Positions 25,766 through 35,277 of a stretch of DNA of 64,000 nt are shown here, one piece after another. The stretch comes from Lachnospiraceae bacterium (GTDB lineage: Bacteria > Bacillota > Clostridia > Lachnospirales > Lachnospiraceae). Both the position numbers and the translations under genes were made by a program. Each line of letters opens with the position of its first letter. Position 1 is the stretch's first letter. The DNA lies in assembly GCA_014804365.1 (NCBI GenBank), contig JAAUZX010000052.1, forward strand, positions 1 to 64,000, given 5' to 3'. Below the pieces are notes generated by a model that saw only the letters and a program-made list of their open reading frames with translations, had not been told where the DNA came from and made no database searches.

Positions 25766-26686
25766 TCATCTTCCTGTCAGTACTGCAAGTTCCTCCCGAG
25801 TACATTCTGCTATTTTGATAATCAACTCCTCAGCCATTCCTTCCTGTATCATGCGGCGGACTATAGAACTTTTTTCTTCTCTTTTTCCTTCTCGCCTCCC
25901 TTCCTGCCTCCCATTTTGTCGCTCTTCTTTCATCAATTCATTAAACGCCCTGCACATAGGCAGTTCCTCCTTCCTCATTTTCTGTATCAGCTGCTTTACC
26001 TGCAGATGTGCCGCTATTACCTGTTCTGTCTCCGGTCGTAAATTTGCAAAATTCTCCGAAAGAAACATTTGCCTCAGTTTAGCTCTGTCCTGCCGATACT
26101 GCATGGCCTGAAAAAAATCTTTCAAGTCTGTCTTATAATCTTCATAATTTACAAAGTCTGCCTCTATCAAAGGGAATGCATAGTCTTGTAAATTTCTTTC
26201 TAAAAGATTTCTATCCCTATCTGTGATCTGAAACAGATCGGAAAGCCGTTTTCGGCCTCTCCAATGCCCTTCACCCAGATAAAGTACAACGGTCACTGTA
26301 GGATATAAAAAATCGCTTTTCTTCATCCTGCTTTTATTTTCGCGATAACCTGTATACTCTTTCCTATCCAGATGAGCTCTATGTATTTCTTTGATCTGCT
26401 GCTCATATTCACAGGAATCATAAGTCATGACACGTTCCGGCATACTATAATCGGATTCTGTCTCTATTTCAAGTCCATAACGGATTCTTCTGCTCATGTC
26501 TTCCATGAGAATATCTCTGCTCATCTCCCCTCCACTGCTTGTCAGCGAAGGATACCTTATTTCTTTCCGCTCTAAGTTCAACGGTAGGACTATTTGTTCT
26601 CCCTGATAAAGATGTTGATTGATCAGTTCCGCAAACCGCTCTCTGTCTGCAAAAAATGATCTGTCTGCAATATCTTTTTTCCCCAT
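25766..26686 (-). CDS. Rpn-family recombination-promoting nuclease / PD-(D/E)XK transposase-like protein
   Basis: About 306 residues. The opening MGKKDIADRSFFADRERFAELINQ and the later YRENK and YPTVTVVLYLGEGHW text are typical of the Rpn/YhgA-like group common in Firmicutes, PD-(D/E)XK endonucleases that promote RecA-independent recombination. The C-terminal third is charged and probably coiled, with EERQNGRQEGRREGKREE. The open frame starts at 26716; GAGAG before ATG 26686 and family comparison favour the shorter start. A consensus promoter and a 200-base leader lie upstream. Such genes are often in variable copy number and mark recombining regions. Confidence 0.8.
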   Translation of the reverse strand: MGKKDIADRSFFADRERFAELINQHLYQGEQIVLPLNLERKEIRYPSLTSSGGEMSRDILMEDMSRRIRYGLEIETESDYSMPERVMTYDSCEYEQQIKEIHRAHLDRKEYTGYRENKSRMKKSDFLYPTVTVVLYLGEGHWRGRKRLSDLFQITDRDRNLLERNLQDYAFPLIEADFVNYEDYKTDLKDFFQAMQYRQDRAKLRQMFLSENFANLRPETEQVIAAHLQVKQLIQKMRKEELPMCRAFNELMKEERQNGRQEGRREGKREEKSSIVRRMIQEGMAEELIIKIAECTREELAVLTGR

Positions 26687-26882
26687 ATGCTCTCTTTCCG
26701 GCTGTCTGATGATCATTACAGATATATACTAAATATACTGTACATACTGCAATCATTCGTATGCAGCCATTATTCTTAAATTTAGTGAAACTTGGCTGAT
26801 ACGCCGGAACCGGAAATATCCGATCTTTCATTCCGAATGGAAATGAGATTTCACTTTGGAGAATGTCTCCTTTATTGGTTAG

Positions 26883-26911
26883 ATTATAAGTAAACAAAGA
26901 AAAATTGTCAA
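26883..26911 (-). promoter_or_regulatory. Perfect sigma-A promoter for the Rpn-family gene
   Basis: The reverse strand has TTGACA (26911-26906), exactly 17 bp, then TATAAT (26888-26883): both hexamers are consensus. Such a strong promoter for a nuclease gene, with a long structured leader, is unusual. Confidence 0.85.
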
Positions 26912-26996
26912 TAACATTTTTAAATATGTATAAACGTTTTTTCGTTTCTTCTGTAAGCATATTTATTCATATGCAACGCGCGGGAATCAACAAATA

Positions 26997-27049
26997 AAGT
27001 TCCCCATACCGAATATATCATTAAATTAATATTCCGGCATGAGGAACTT
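26997..27049 (-). terminator. Probable terminator hairpin after the giant surface-protein gene
   Basis: AAGTTCCTCATGCCGGAATAT and its imperfect complement (27049-27029 and 27016-26997) form a stem of about 20 bp with a few mismatches and a short AT loop, followed by TTTATTTG on the reverse strand. It begins 14 bp past the stop at 27064. Confidence 0.65.
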
Positions 27050-27063
27050 ATATATAACTGCAT

Positions 27064-30000
27064 TTATTGAACAATAAAAGTCTTCCGACAACTGCCTGTA
27101 TAATTTCCGATTCCTGTGATGATCATTTCAGCTTCGCCCTTCACACCGTTTCGCAGATAGCTGACGGTAAAATCGCGCCCTGCTTTCAGTGAATTCCTGC
27201 CGACTTTTACTTTGGGAATCGGTTTTACCGCGATGCCTTTCAGCGTCTGGTTCGGAACTTTGCCGACTATCGCGTCTGTTATGTCCTCCTGCTCAATCTC
27301 AAATGATATCGTAATCGGGTTCATGTTCTTCAACTCCCCTTTTCCGGTGATCACGGCGGTAGCTGTGCCTGCGTTTTTATTGTCGGCATATGTAATCTTT
27401 ACGGCAGTTCCCGCTTTCAATTCAACCGGGGTTCCATTATACCCAAAGATCACCTGCGGTTTGAGCGCCTTGCCGGTGTAAACCTGATCCGGAATTTCTG
27501 CCTGCAGACTGTTATAATCCCAGCCTGTGATTCCGAAGGTGATCGTGTTTATACTGCCGCTGTAATTACCGATTCCGCTAAGTATGATTGACGCAGTACC
27601 GATCTTCGTATTTTTCTTATAGGAAAGTTTGTAGTCTTTGCCAAGTTCAAGCATTTTACCTCTGTCATTTATAACGACGTCAGGCTGCAATGCATAGCCG
27701 GTATAGTTTTCATCCGGAAGCTGTTCTATCACAAACCCTTCCTCAAGAATATTCTTATTGGCGATTGCCCGCCTGTTGATTTTGTAGGTTATATCTTTAC
27801 AGCCTGCATAACCGCCGATTCCGGTGATCGTAACCGTTGCTTTACCCGCATTATACTGATTACGATAGGTTGTCTCAAAATCTACGCCTTTGATCAGATG
27901 ATAGGCACCGTCCGTAATTTGTACCTCCGGCTCGATCGCACTGCCGGTATATGTTACATCGGATATTTTATCAATCTTTAGAGACGATAGCAGCTTTGCC
28001 TTATCAACGATCCTAAAATTCGCCGATATTGTTCCAGTGTAATTACCCTTACCGGTGACAGTGACTACAGCGGTTCCCTTTTCCGTATTATCAGCATAAG
28101 AAAGCGTATAAGAGCCGGCAGACAGCTTCTTTTCGCCCATGTATACCTGTACCGTCGGTCTGACTGCTTTTCCCGTGTATGCCATATCACTTACCCGGAT
28201 ACGAAGCTGCGGATTATTTTCCATGTTGACCGGTTGGATAGTAAAGGGTACTTTCACCGTACCGGCATAATTTCCTTTCCCTTTAACCGTCATGGTTGCC
28301 GTGCCGACAGATGTATTTTTCATATAGGAAACAGTGTAATCTCTGCCCTGTTCTAACTGTGTACTGCCATCCACAACCGTAATATCCGGCTTGATCGGGC
28401 TTCCTGTATATACGGCTTCTTCTATTTCGGACAGCATCGCTTCTGTGAGCGGTTTCGCCAGAATCTTATAGGTTAGTTTCTTCGTGCCGGTATAATTACC
28501 GTTGCCGATCACGGTCACTGTCGCCGTGCCTTTATTGACCGTATTTTCATAAGCCAGCCTGTAATCAGCCCCTGCCCGGAGCTGCACACCGCCCTTATTC
28601 TTAACAGTGACGATAGGTCTGGAACCGTTGGGATTGTAAGTGACATCCGGAATTTTTTCGAATACCATTCCTGCAATGCCGGTTCCTTTAATTTGAAACG
28701 TTACCGTTTTTGTTCCTGTGTATTTACCTTTACCTGTTATCGTAATGCCCGCGGTTCCCGCGTTGCGGTTATTGGTATAAGTTACTGTGTAGTCTTTATT
28801 CTTTACAAGCGTCTTTTTCTGATAAGTTACCGTCACGTCCGGCGTATGGGCTTCTCCAGTAAAACTGACTGCCGGGATCTTGCTGACAGAAACTTTGCTG
28901 ATCGGATACATGATCATGAAAGTTCTTGTAATGCTTCCGGTATATTTACCCTTACCCGTGATTGTTACGGTTGCTTTTCCCTGTTCCTTATTGTTCTGAT
29001 AGCTTACGGTATAATCCTTCTTTGCATTCAAAACCTCGCTTCCCCATTTCACCGTGACTGCAGGTTTGATCGCTTTCCCTGTGTAAAGCTGTATAGGGAT
29101 TGTCGAAACCGAACAATTCTCCATAGGAATACTGCTCTCTTCCTGTGCAAAACGGGCATACAATATAACATCTTCTTTAATCGGTGTCTCTTCTGTATAG
29201 AGTGTGCCCGACTCGGAATTTTCCGTGTTATACCAGCCTGTGAAATGGGCTCCTTCTTTCACAGGGTTCTTCGGAAAATCAACCGTCTTTCCATGCCCGA
29301 CATAAACCGTAGACTCCTCTGCATCTGTCACGAAAGTTACCGCATAAGTGGGCGCATATACTGTCACAAAATCGCTGACAGACTCTAAATCCTCAGCATC
29401 AGGTGTCACAACTGCCTCTAAGACCACCACATCTTTCCCGTCAAAAACAGCCTGATCGATCTCAATCTCCGCGAAAACCGTCTGTCCAATGGCTATCGGT
29501 TCAAAGTCACTGCTGCAATACTCCGTTCCTGTTTCCACATCCCGCACACGCACGGTTCCGCCGCATGCTGTCACTCCCGTATTCTGAATACCTACGTGCA
29601 TCGTTCTGGTGCCTGCCACCGCAATGATTTCTGCATTAACATGCAGCGAAGCTCCACCCAATACAATCCGGGAGCTGTTATTACTCATGTTACTTTCCGC
29701 CGCCCCTGACACAGTCACCGTGTATTCTGCTTCTTCTGTAATATCATCCAGAGAAAATGTTGCCGTACCGTAGTCCGTCTTACCCGATTCTAATACAGTA
29801 TCAATGGGCACAGTCGCTAATATCGTCCCATCTGCTTTGGCAAGAGAAAGATTCAATTGATCAGCCTTGATCGTTCCGTTATTACAAATCAGCGCTGTGA
29901 TCTCCAGAACATCATCCCCGGTCTCCTCGTCCTGTCTTACCATGCTTCCAACACTCTGCACGGCAAGATCATAATAACTGTGTTCCAACGTTCCCATGCA

Positions 30001-33000
30001 CAGACTGTTGTTTACCTCCTCTAACTTCTCATTGACTTCCATTCTGTTATATACAAGCATGGTTTTTCCGTCACTTATGAATCCGTCTGCATATTGAATG
30101 TAGTCTTCCTGGTCTGTGATTGGAAGTGCCGGCAGAAACGCGCCGTTCTCACAGCCGATCCGGTACAGATTGGATTTTCCGTCTGCATTTACAGGGAAAA
30201 TAACTTCCGGACTGCCTGAGCCATCCGATAACAGCGTGTAAGAAGATGACGGAAGCATGGTATCGTTAAACAACGCCGCCGCATCACCGTTTTCATCAAA
30301 ATAATGGATATCTCCGTTTTGATACCATGTCAGTGTCTCTCCAAGATATACTGAGGTAAACTCCACCTTTTCAGGAATGCCGTCATCAAACGTTACCGTC
30401 TCGCCATCCTGTGCAATGAAAGCAACCTTACTCCGCGACACATTATACTGCCCATCCAGCGTTCCCGCCACGTACACATATCCGGTTCTTCCGTTTGTTT
30501 TGCCTGCATCCGCGGAGAAAATGCAATCGTTCTCTTCTTGTAAACAAGTAATCCTCCAAGGCTGTTCTGCCGTGTCTGTCTCAGCATATACCTTAACTTG
30601 GAGCGTGTTATCTGATACGGTCTCTTTTTCCAGCCCGTTCTCCGGATCATCTGAATTTTCTTCATCTGACGGCGTTTCATCTGTGTCTACGCTTCCGGAT
30701 TCATCTTGATCCGTTTCCGTTTCACTGTTACTGGATTCTTCCTCTCCGGATTCGATTTCATCAGATTCTGCCTCCTCTGCGTTTGGACTGTCAGAATCTG
30801 CCTGTCCCGAATCGGTTTCCTCAGCCTCCGTTTCACCCGCCTCCGTTTTGTCCGAAACATCATCTTCGCCTTCTACGGGTGCGGTATTTCCCTCAGAAGT
30901 CATAATGTCATCCTGACCGGTATGCGTATTTACAACACCGCTATCAACATACTTCATGAAAGCATCATTGAATTGCGCATCGGAAGCATCCGTTTCGTCT
31001 TCCTCGGCTTCCTGGTCGGATGTATCTGATTTTTCCTGCTCAGAATAGTCCTCTGTATCAGTGACTTTTTCTTCAGTTTCTTCAATACTCGTTACACTTG
31101 CCTTATTTGCAACATCATCTGTATCCTGTAATACCGCCTGATAGATCTTATTGGTTCCGGTAAGTCCAAGTACGTTATCACTTTCATTCTCATACCAATA
31201 TACGGACACACCATTATCATCCGCAACAATCTGCGGATTCTGCTGCAACAAATCATTCTCGCTTTCAACAGTGCCTAAATCAACAAATTTATCCTGCTCT
31301 ACATCATAAACCGCCGTATGTAAAATCAACCGGTCAGCGATCTCGTTCAGTGTAAGACCTGCAAGATTCTCTTTTGCATTCTGCCATACCGCATAAATTT
31401 TCCTTCCGTCCGTATAGAGATCCGGTGCAAAATCTGCCGTCCCATCATCCAGTACGGCTTTGGGTTCACTCCACGTCTCTCCTGCATTATCCCAAAGGGA
31501 ATACACCAACATGCTTCTGTCCGCCGCGTCACGTCCTGCTCCTGCATCCGTGAGATAGAAAAGCATTACCGTATCTCCCATGCGAATGACCTGCGGAATG
31601 ATGTCCAGACAGGCAGCGTTCTGGAGGATTGTCTCTCCAAGACTTCCATCTGCGTTTACCTGATTGTTCTGTGTCCACGCCGCCATAGTGCCGTCAGCGT
31701 TCAGGTAACTGCGTCCAAGCTGCGCGTATACTGCATCGTTATCGATTTGAAATCCATTGGATTTACTGTCGTTAGCCTCTTTTGGTATCAGGTAATATGT
31801 ACCGTCGATAATAGATAATGATGCTTCATCTTCCGACCTCAAAAACAAGTTCCAATATTTTGCCCTTACTCCCACCTCACCTTCAACATATAATTTTTCA
31901 AGTCCTCTTATATCTTCCGGCAAAATATTATAATTAAATCCGATTCCCGCTTCACCATATACGCCTACAGATATTACATCCTTAATTCCGATGCCGCCAT
32001 AAAGTCCAACCTCAACTTTTCCTCCGATATTGGCGGAACCGGAAAACCCGCTGTCAGCCCTAAAAGTAATCGTTCCGTCCGCATTCAATTTACCGGATAT
32101 GGATATTTCAACAACAACCGGAACGGGCCCCACTGTATACTGCTGCTCCCATGCAGCCTCAGCCGATATCTCGACAAAAAGTTTGCCGCTTATATAATCC
32201 TTGTTTTTGATATTACCCTCCAGATAGCCGACCACTTTTATTCCTGCGTCAATATCTGTTTTTTTATCCTTTTCATGATCTGCAGAATCCGTTTTATCCA
32301 GTATTTCGCCGACATTATTTTTGTTCAGATTTTTTAATGTTGCGAACCAATTTGTACTTCTCTTTATCACTTCTGTTGCATTGATTCCCAACTGCATTTT
32401 GCCATCTGAAGTAATTTCACCTTCTATCGGCGCATCTTTTAAATCCAGTTTAAATTTCTTTCCGCCAACAAGGGGAAAACTTTCCGGAAATTCTATTTCT
32501 AAATCCTCTCCAATCGAAAATTTACCCAGATCCAGGCTTTGGTCAATAACCTGAATCCCTAATTTCTTTTTAACATATCTGGCGTCAGTATCTTTTTCCC
32601 ATAATTTAAGATATACCGTCTCTCCTTCTTCAAAATCACCGATACGCAGATTCTTAAAAACACCGTCTTCCATTCCTGCAATAAACTTTTTACCAGAATA
32701 TAATCCACCAATAATATACTCGCTTTCACCAAACAAACATTTGATAGAAAACTGTTTCGCGGTATTATCGCATCTGTTAATGGTTGCCTCCTTCGTGAGT
32801 ACGTCAGTCTCCTCACCATCCAAAGTCATAATAACTCCCGCTAAATTATCAGACAATGTATAGGTGGTACAACCGGTCTTGCTTTTATGAAACTCTGTGT
32901 TCAAAGTAATATAGCCGGCTTTACTGATGACGATGGGTTCTCCCTCTTTGACTTTTAACAGGGAAACATAACCGTAATCGTTTGTTATCCCGGATATGTC

Positions 33001-33963
33001 TGGGCGAGTCACATCTACACCGGCTATTGGTTCTCCTTTAGCATCAAGCACTTGAATGCGCTGCTTATCTTGAATCTCAAGATTCATATTAAATTCCGGG
33101 TCGGATGCAGAAGATACTGCAATACTTCCCGGAGGCATGATCTGCATCGGTTCGCTAACCTTACTCTGTTCTTCATATGAAGTTCCGTTTCCTACTTTCC
33201 CAAATCCATTTTCTCCCCACATCCATAAACTGCCATCTGTTTTAACTGCCCCACTATAGAAATGTCCAAGAGAAACTGCACTGACATGATCCATTAACTT
33301 AATAGGCCTTGTATCGCTAATAATACCATTATGGCCATAATCAAAATCTTCTCCTAGTCCTAACGCATCCTCAACGTTGTATCCCCATATCCATAAGCTA
33401 TTATCTGTCTTGATTACTGCACAATGTCCGTGTCCTAGTGACAAAGTTTTAATATCATCCAAAATATGAACCGGTTCATGAACTTCCTCAACCTTCATTC
33501 CCAACAAATACCCAATTGCTAATTGCGCACTATGATTACTCCCCCACATCCACAAACTGCCGTCCTTCTTGATAGCTGCGCTAAAATCATACCCAAGAGA
33601 ACAACTCCTAACATCTTCCATGATTTTTATTGGTTTTGTACTATCTTCCGTGGTGTTGTTACCTAATTGTCCAAACTGATTTCTCCCCCATATCCACAAG
33701 CTTCCATCTGTTTTAATTGCAGCACCGTGATGGTACCCCAAGAACACATCTTCTACATCGTCCATAATTTTGATCGGTTTGGTACTATCTTCTATAGTGC
33801 CATTTCCCAATATTCCATACGTATTCGATCCCCATGTCCACAGACTGCCATCTTGCTTAACTACTGCAATTTGGCTATCTTCTTTACCTACAGAGACATT
33901 CTTCACATCACTCATGATTATAGTTGGCACTGATGGGCTCCTGTAATCTTCCATATAAGCCAC
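27064..33963 (-). CDS. Giant RCC1-propeller surface protein, downstream part after an in-frame TGA
   Basis: The frame of 2299 codons starts only because a TGA (33972-33970) breaks a longer gene; the visible GTG start has no ribosome site or signal peptide. Order: five RCC1 blades (SLWxWG motifs, about 1-280), a carboxypeptidase-regulatory-like beta domain, a beta-rich middle including propeller-like text, a highly acidic Asp/Glu/Ser linker (about 955-1115), CARDB-like domain (about 1320-1530), one InlB B-repeat (about 1540-1605), and nine 65-75 residue Ig-like repeats with YTGxAxxPxVxV and GxATVTITGKGxYTG to the end. No LPXTG or SLH motif is seen, so anchoring is unclear. With the N-terminal fragment it makes a secreted seven-blade adhesin-like protein of about 2440 residues. 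Confidence 0.8.
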   Translation of the reverse strand: MAYMEDYRSPSVPTIIMSDVKNVSVGKEDSQIAVVKQDGSLWTWGSNTYGILGNGTIEDSTKPIKIMDDVEDVFLGYHHGAAIKTDGSLWIWGRNQFGQLGNNTTEDSTKPIKIMEDVRSCSLGYDFSAAIKKDGSLWMWGSNHSAQLAIGYLLGMKVEEVHEPVHILDDIKTLSLGHGHCAVIKTDNSLWIWGYNVEDALGLGEDFDYGHNGIISDTRPIKLMDHVSAVSLGHFYSGAVKTDGSLWMWGENGFGKVGNGTSYEEQSKVSEPMQIMPPGSIAVSSASDPEFNMNLEIQDKQRIQVLDAKGEPIAGVDVTRPDISGITNDYGYVSLLKVKEGEPIVISKAGYITLNTEFHKSKTGCTTYTLSDNLAGVIMTLDGEETDVLTKEATINRCDNTAKQFSIKCLFGESEYIIGGLYSGKKFIAGMEDGVFKNLRIGDFEEGETVYLKLWEKDTDARYVKKKLGIQVIDQSLDLGKFSIGEDLEIEFPESFPLVGGKKFKLDLKDAPIEGEITSDGKMQLGINATEVIKRSTNWFATLKNLNKNNVGEILDKTDSADHEKDKKTDIDAGIKVVGYLEGNIKNKDYISGKLFVEISAEAAWEQQYTVGPVPVVVEISISGKLNADGTITFRADSGFSGSANIGGKVEVGLYGGIGIKDVISVGVYGEAGIGFNYNILPEDIRGLEKLYVEGEVGVRAKYWNLFLRSEDEASLSIIDGTYYLIPKEANDSKSNGFQIDNDAVYAQLGRSYLNADGTMAAWTQNNQVNADGSLGETILQNAACLDIIPQVIRMGDTVMLFYLTDAGAGRDAADRSMLVYSLWDNAGETWSEPKAVLDDGTADFAPDLYTDGRKIYAVWQNAKENLAGLTLNEIADRLILHTAVYDVEQDKFVDLGTVESENDLLQQNPQIVADDNGVSVYWYENESDNVLGLTGTNKIYQAVLQDTDDVANKASVTSIEETEEKVTDTEDYSEQEKSDTSDQEAEEDETDASDAQFNDAFMKYVDSGVVNTHTGQDDIMTSEGNTAPVEGEDDVSDKTEAGETEAEETDSGQADSDSPNAEEAESDEIESGEEESSNSETETDQDESGSVDTDETPSDEENSDDPENGLEKETVSDNTLQVKVYAETDTAEQPWRITCLQEENDCIFSADAGKTNGRTGYVYVAGTLDGQYNVSRSKVAFIAQDGETVTFDDGIPEKVEFTSVYLGETLTWYQNGDIHYFDENGDAAALFNDTMLPSSSYTLLSDGSGSPEVIFPVNADGKSNLYRIGCENGAFLPALPITDQEDYIQYADGFISDGKTMLVYNRMEVNEKLEEVNNSLCMGTLEHSYYDLAVQSVGSMVRQDEETGDDVLEITALICNNGTIKADQLNLSLAKADGTILATVPIDTVLESGKTDYGTATFSLDDITEEAEYTVTVSGAAESNMSNNSSRIVLGGASLHVNAEIIAVAGTRTMHVGIQNTGVTACGGTVRVRDVETGTEYCSSDFEPIAIGQTVFAEIEIDQAVFDGKDVVVLEAVVTPDAEDLESVSDFVTVYAPTYAVTFVTDAEESTVYVGHGKTVDFPKNPVKEGAHFTGWYNTENSESGTLYTEETPIKEDVILYARFAQEESSIPMENCSVSTIPIQLYTGKAIKPAVTVKWGSEVLNAKKDYTVSYQNNKEQGKATVTITGKGKYTGSITRTFMIMYPISKVSVSKIPAVSFTGEAHTPDVTVTYQKKTLVKNKDYTVTYTNNRNAGTAGITITGKGKYTGTKTVTFQIKGTGIAGMVFEKIPDVTYNPNGSRPIVTVKNKGGVQLRAGADYRLAYENTVNKGTATVTVIGNGNYTGTKKLTYKILAKPLTEAMLSEIEEAVYTGSPIKPDITVVDGSTQLEQGRDYTVSYMKNTSVGTATMTVKGKGNYAGTVKVPFTIQPVNMENNPQLRIRVSDMAYTGKAVRPTVQVYMGEKKLSAGSYTLSYADNTEKGTAVVTVTGKGNYTGTISANFRIVDKAKLLSSLKIDKISDVTYTGSAIEPEVQITDGAYHLIKGVDFETTYRNQYNAGKATVTITGIGGYAGCKDITYKINRRAIANKNILEEGFVIEQLPDENYTGYALQPDVVINDRGKMLELGKDYKLSYKKNTKIGTASIILSGIGNYSGSINTITFGITGWDYNSLQAEIPDQVYTGKALKPQVIFGYNGTPVELKAGTAVKITYADNKNAGTATAVITGKGELKNMNPITISFEIEQEDITDAIVGKVPNQTLKGIAVKPIPKVKVGRNSLKAGRDFTVSYLRNGVKGEAEMIITGIGNYTGSCRKTFIVQ
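27067..29092 (-). repeat. Nine Ig-like protein repeats at the C terminus of the giant protein
   Basis: Nine copies of a unit of about 65-75 residues (about 200-225 bp) start with Y/F-TG-x-A-x-x-P and end with GKGxYTGxxxxTFxI. The copies differ at many positions, so the DNA is not a perfect tandem repeat and the array looks old. The last copy ends at the stop codon with no anchor. Confidence 0.8.
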
Positions 33964-33969
33964 TCCGCC

Positions 33970-34371
33970 TCATAGCCATAGATTATTATCCATAGTAATT
34001 GCCGCACTGCCAGTTCCACCTCCGCCTACTGATACAAATCTCACATTATCCATGACTCGAATCGGTTTATTACTATATTTTAAGCTTTCATCTCCGATTC
34101 CCAATCCACCATTCAAATTACCGCCCCACATCCACAGACTACCGTCACTTTTAATTGCTGCACTATGATGATATCCAAGTGAAAGTACATTTCCACCTTC
34201 TATCATGTCATTATATGTAACAGCATCATTATATCCTTCTGCCACCTCTTCTTTCGCTTGCACATCCATAAAATTATTTCCAAGTTTTTCAGCAGAAGGT
34301 AACAGACATGCGACTGTCAATGTCCATGCTAAGATCTTATGCACTTTTTTCTTATTTTTTTTTAATTTCAT
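33970..34371 (-). CDS. N-terminal fragment of the giant RCC1 protein: signal peptide and first blade, ends at TGA
   Basis: A lysine-rich start (MKLKKNKKKVHK) and hydrophobic core (ILAWTLTVACLLPSA) form a signal peptide, followed by RCC1 blade 1 (SLWMWGGN) and the start of blade 2, which stops at NNLWL-TGA. The frame after the TGA is the same and continues GGVAYMEDY. Every other blade has Trp (TGG) at this place, so the TGA is a one-base nonsense change. The open frame begins at ATG 34392; GGGAG lies 12 bases before ATG 34371, the more natural signal-peptide start. Alone it would be a truncated secreted peptide of about 133 residues. Confidence 0.75.
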   Translation of the reverse strand: MKLKKNKKKVHKILAWTLTVACLLPSAEKLGNNFMDVQAKEEVAEGYNDAVTYNDMIEGGNVLSLGYHHSAAIKSDGSLWMWGGNLNGGLGIGDESLKYSNKPIRVMDNVRFVSVGGGGTGSAAITMDNNLWL

Positions 34372-34419
34372 CTTTAAAATTATCTCCCACATTGTTTTTT
34401 ATCTTTCAATAAAGAAATT

Positions 34420-35118
34420 TTATATTCTTTCTCCCCATTTACCGTACATCTTCCAATCAATCCCATGTAGAAATTCTACTAGGTCTCCCCAAATTTTTTC
34501 TGCATTCGGTTCCCAGCTAATTGATCTGCCCTTCATAGTTCCTAATGTAAATTCCTTTATCAATTCGTCTCCTTCAATATCGCGAATATCTCCTTTTGGT
34601 TTTGAATCATCAAAAAGATAAAACTGCCATACAAGTCCATTCGTATAGATTACTTTTTTAAAATATCTTATATGTTCTTCTATCTCGTCTTTAAAATTTA
34701 ATTCAAAAATTCCTTTTCCTGCTTTTTTTACAAGACTATAATACATATACTTAATTTCTACAGCTCCAAATATGCCATATTTTTGTATATCATTTTCATT
34801 TGCTTTTTCATGTGTATTATACTTTTTATCTAATATTACGAAATCAGGATTTCCCCACTTACTTCTAAAGTTCTCTGTATTTAATCTTTTGCATTTTTGT
34901 ATTTTACTTACATCTCTTATCGAGACACCTTCATCTTTCATACAGCACCTAATCATACAGGCAATAACGGAATACAGTTCACATTCGTATGGATTTTGTT
35001 GGTTTATCAATTCAAGCTCGTGTTTATACTTAGTAAAATTCCTTTTAATCCATTCAAATTCTTCCGTTTGCTTCTGTAAGGCAGTTATTTCTGATTGATT
35101 GTTCTGCATCATAATCAT
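34420..35118 (-). CDS. Uncharacterised protein with PD-(D/E)XK nuclease-like motif
   Basis: About 232 residues, soluble, AT-rich codon use, no named family recognised. A region with NPDFVILDKKYN (about 93) followed some 30 residues later by GAVEIKYMYY fits the PD...(D/E)xK pattern of restriction-like nucleases, preceded by a helical domain with conserved-looking Glu and Cys residues. GAGGAG four bases before ATG 35118 (an ATG at 35112 is also possible) favours a start inside the longer open frame from 35130. It sits between the giant surface gene and the repeat lipoprotein in the accessory island. Function, possibly defence or DNA repair, is unproven. Confidence 0.6.
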   Translation of the reverse strand: MIMMQNNQSEITALQKQTEEFEWIKRNFTKYKHELELINQQNPYECELYSVIACMIRCCMKDEGVSIRDVSKIQKCKRLNTENFRSKWGNPDFVILDKKYNTHEKANENDIQKYGIFGAVEIKYMYYSLVKKAGKGIFELNFKDEIEEHIRYFKKVIYTNGLVWQFYLFDDSKPKGDIRDIEGDELIKEFTLGTMKGRSISWEPNAEKIWGDLVEFLHGIDWKMYGKWGERI

Positions 35119-35226
35119 ATTTCTCCTCATTAGTTATTTTCAAAATCCCATAAACTTTTGTACAAATTATTTTCATAAAAAATACACTCAAAAGTTATAC
35201 TCAGCCGCTAAAGCAAATAATAACCA

Positions 35227-35263
35227 AAGGGATATTCCAATCCACTATTTTAGAATATCCCTT
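35227..35263 (-). terminator. Probable terminator after the repeat lipoprotein gene
   Basis: AAGGGATATTC (35263-35253) and GAATATCCCTT (35237-35227) form a perfect 11-bp stem around a 15-base loop on the reverse strand, followed by the broken T tract TGGTTATTATTT. It lies 15 bp past the stop at 35278. Confidence 0.7.
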
Positions 35264-35277
35264 GATTTCTGTTTACA

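Larger units (their letters stand above)
26687..27063. other. Intergenic region: Rpn leader and giant-gene terminator
   Basis: The 377 bp contain a perfect consensus promoter (26883-26911) for leftward transcription, a leader of about 190 bases before the Rpn start with a GGAGA-CAT-TCTCC palindrome near 26862, and a long hairpin for the giant gene at 26997-27049. A 163-codon frame (26469-26960) runs through the leader and into the Rpn gene; it is treated as a shadow. Confidence 0.6.

Noticed and set aside
26469-26960. A 163-codon reverse frame starting in the Rpn leader
   Set aside because: It runs over the first 200 bp of the Rpn gene in another frame, has no ribosome site at its first codon, and its protein resembles no family.
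28693-29388. A 231-codon forward frame inside the giant gene
   Set aside because: It lies wholly opposite a strong coding region and its protein is rich in Arg, Cys and Ile in the pattern of an antisense shadow.
33970-33972. TGA as selenocysteine or programmed readthrough
   Set aside because: The replaced residue is a structural Trp in a repeat, and no hairpin of SECIS type was recognised directly after it. A simple nonsense mutation is the plainest reading.
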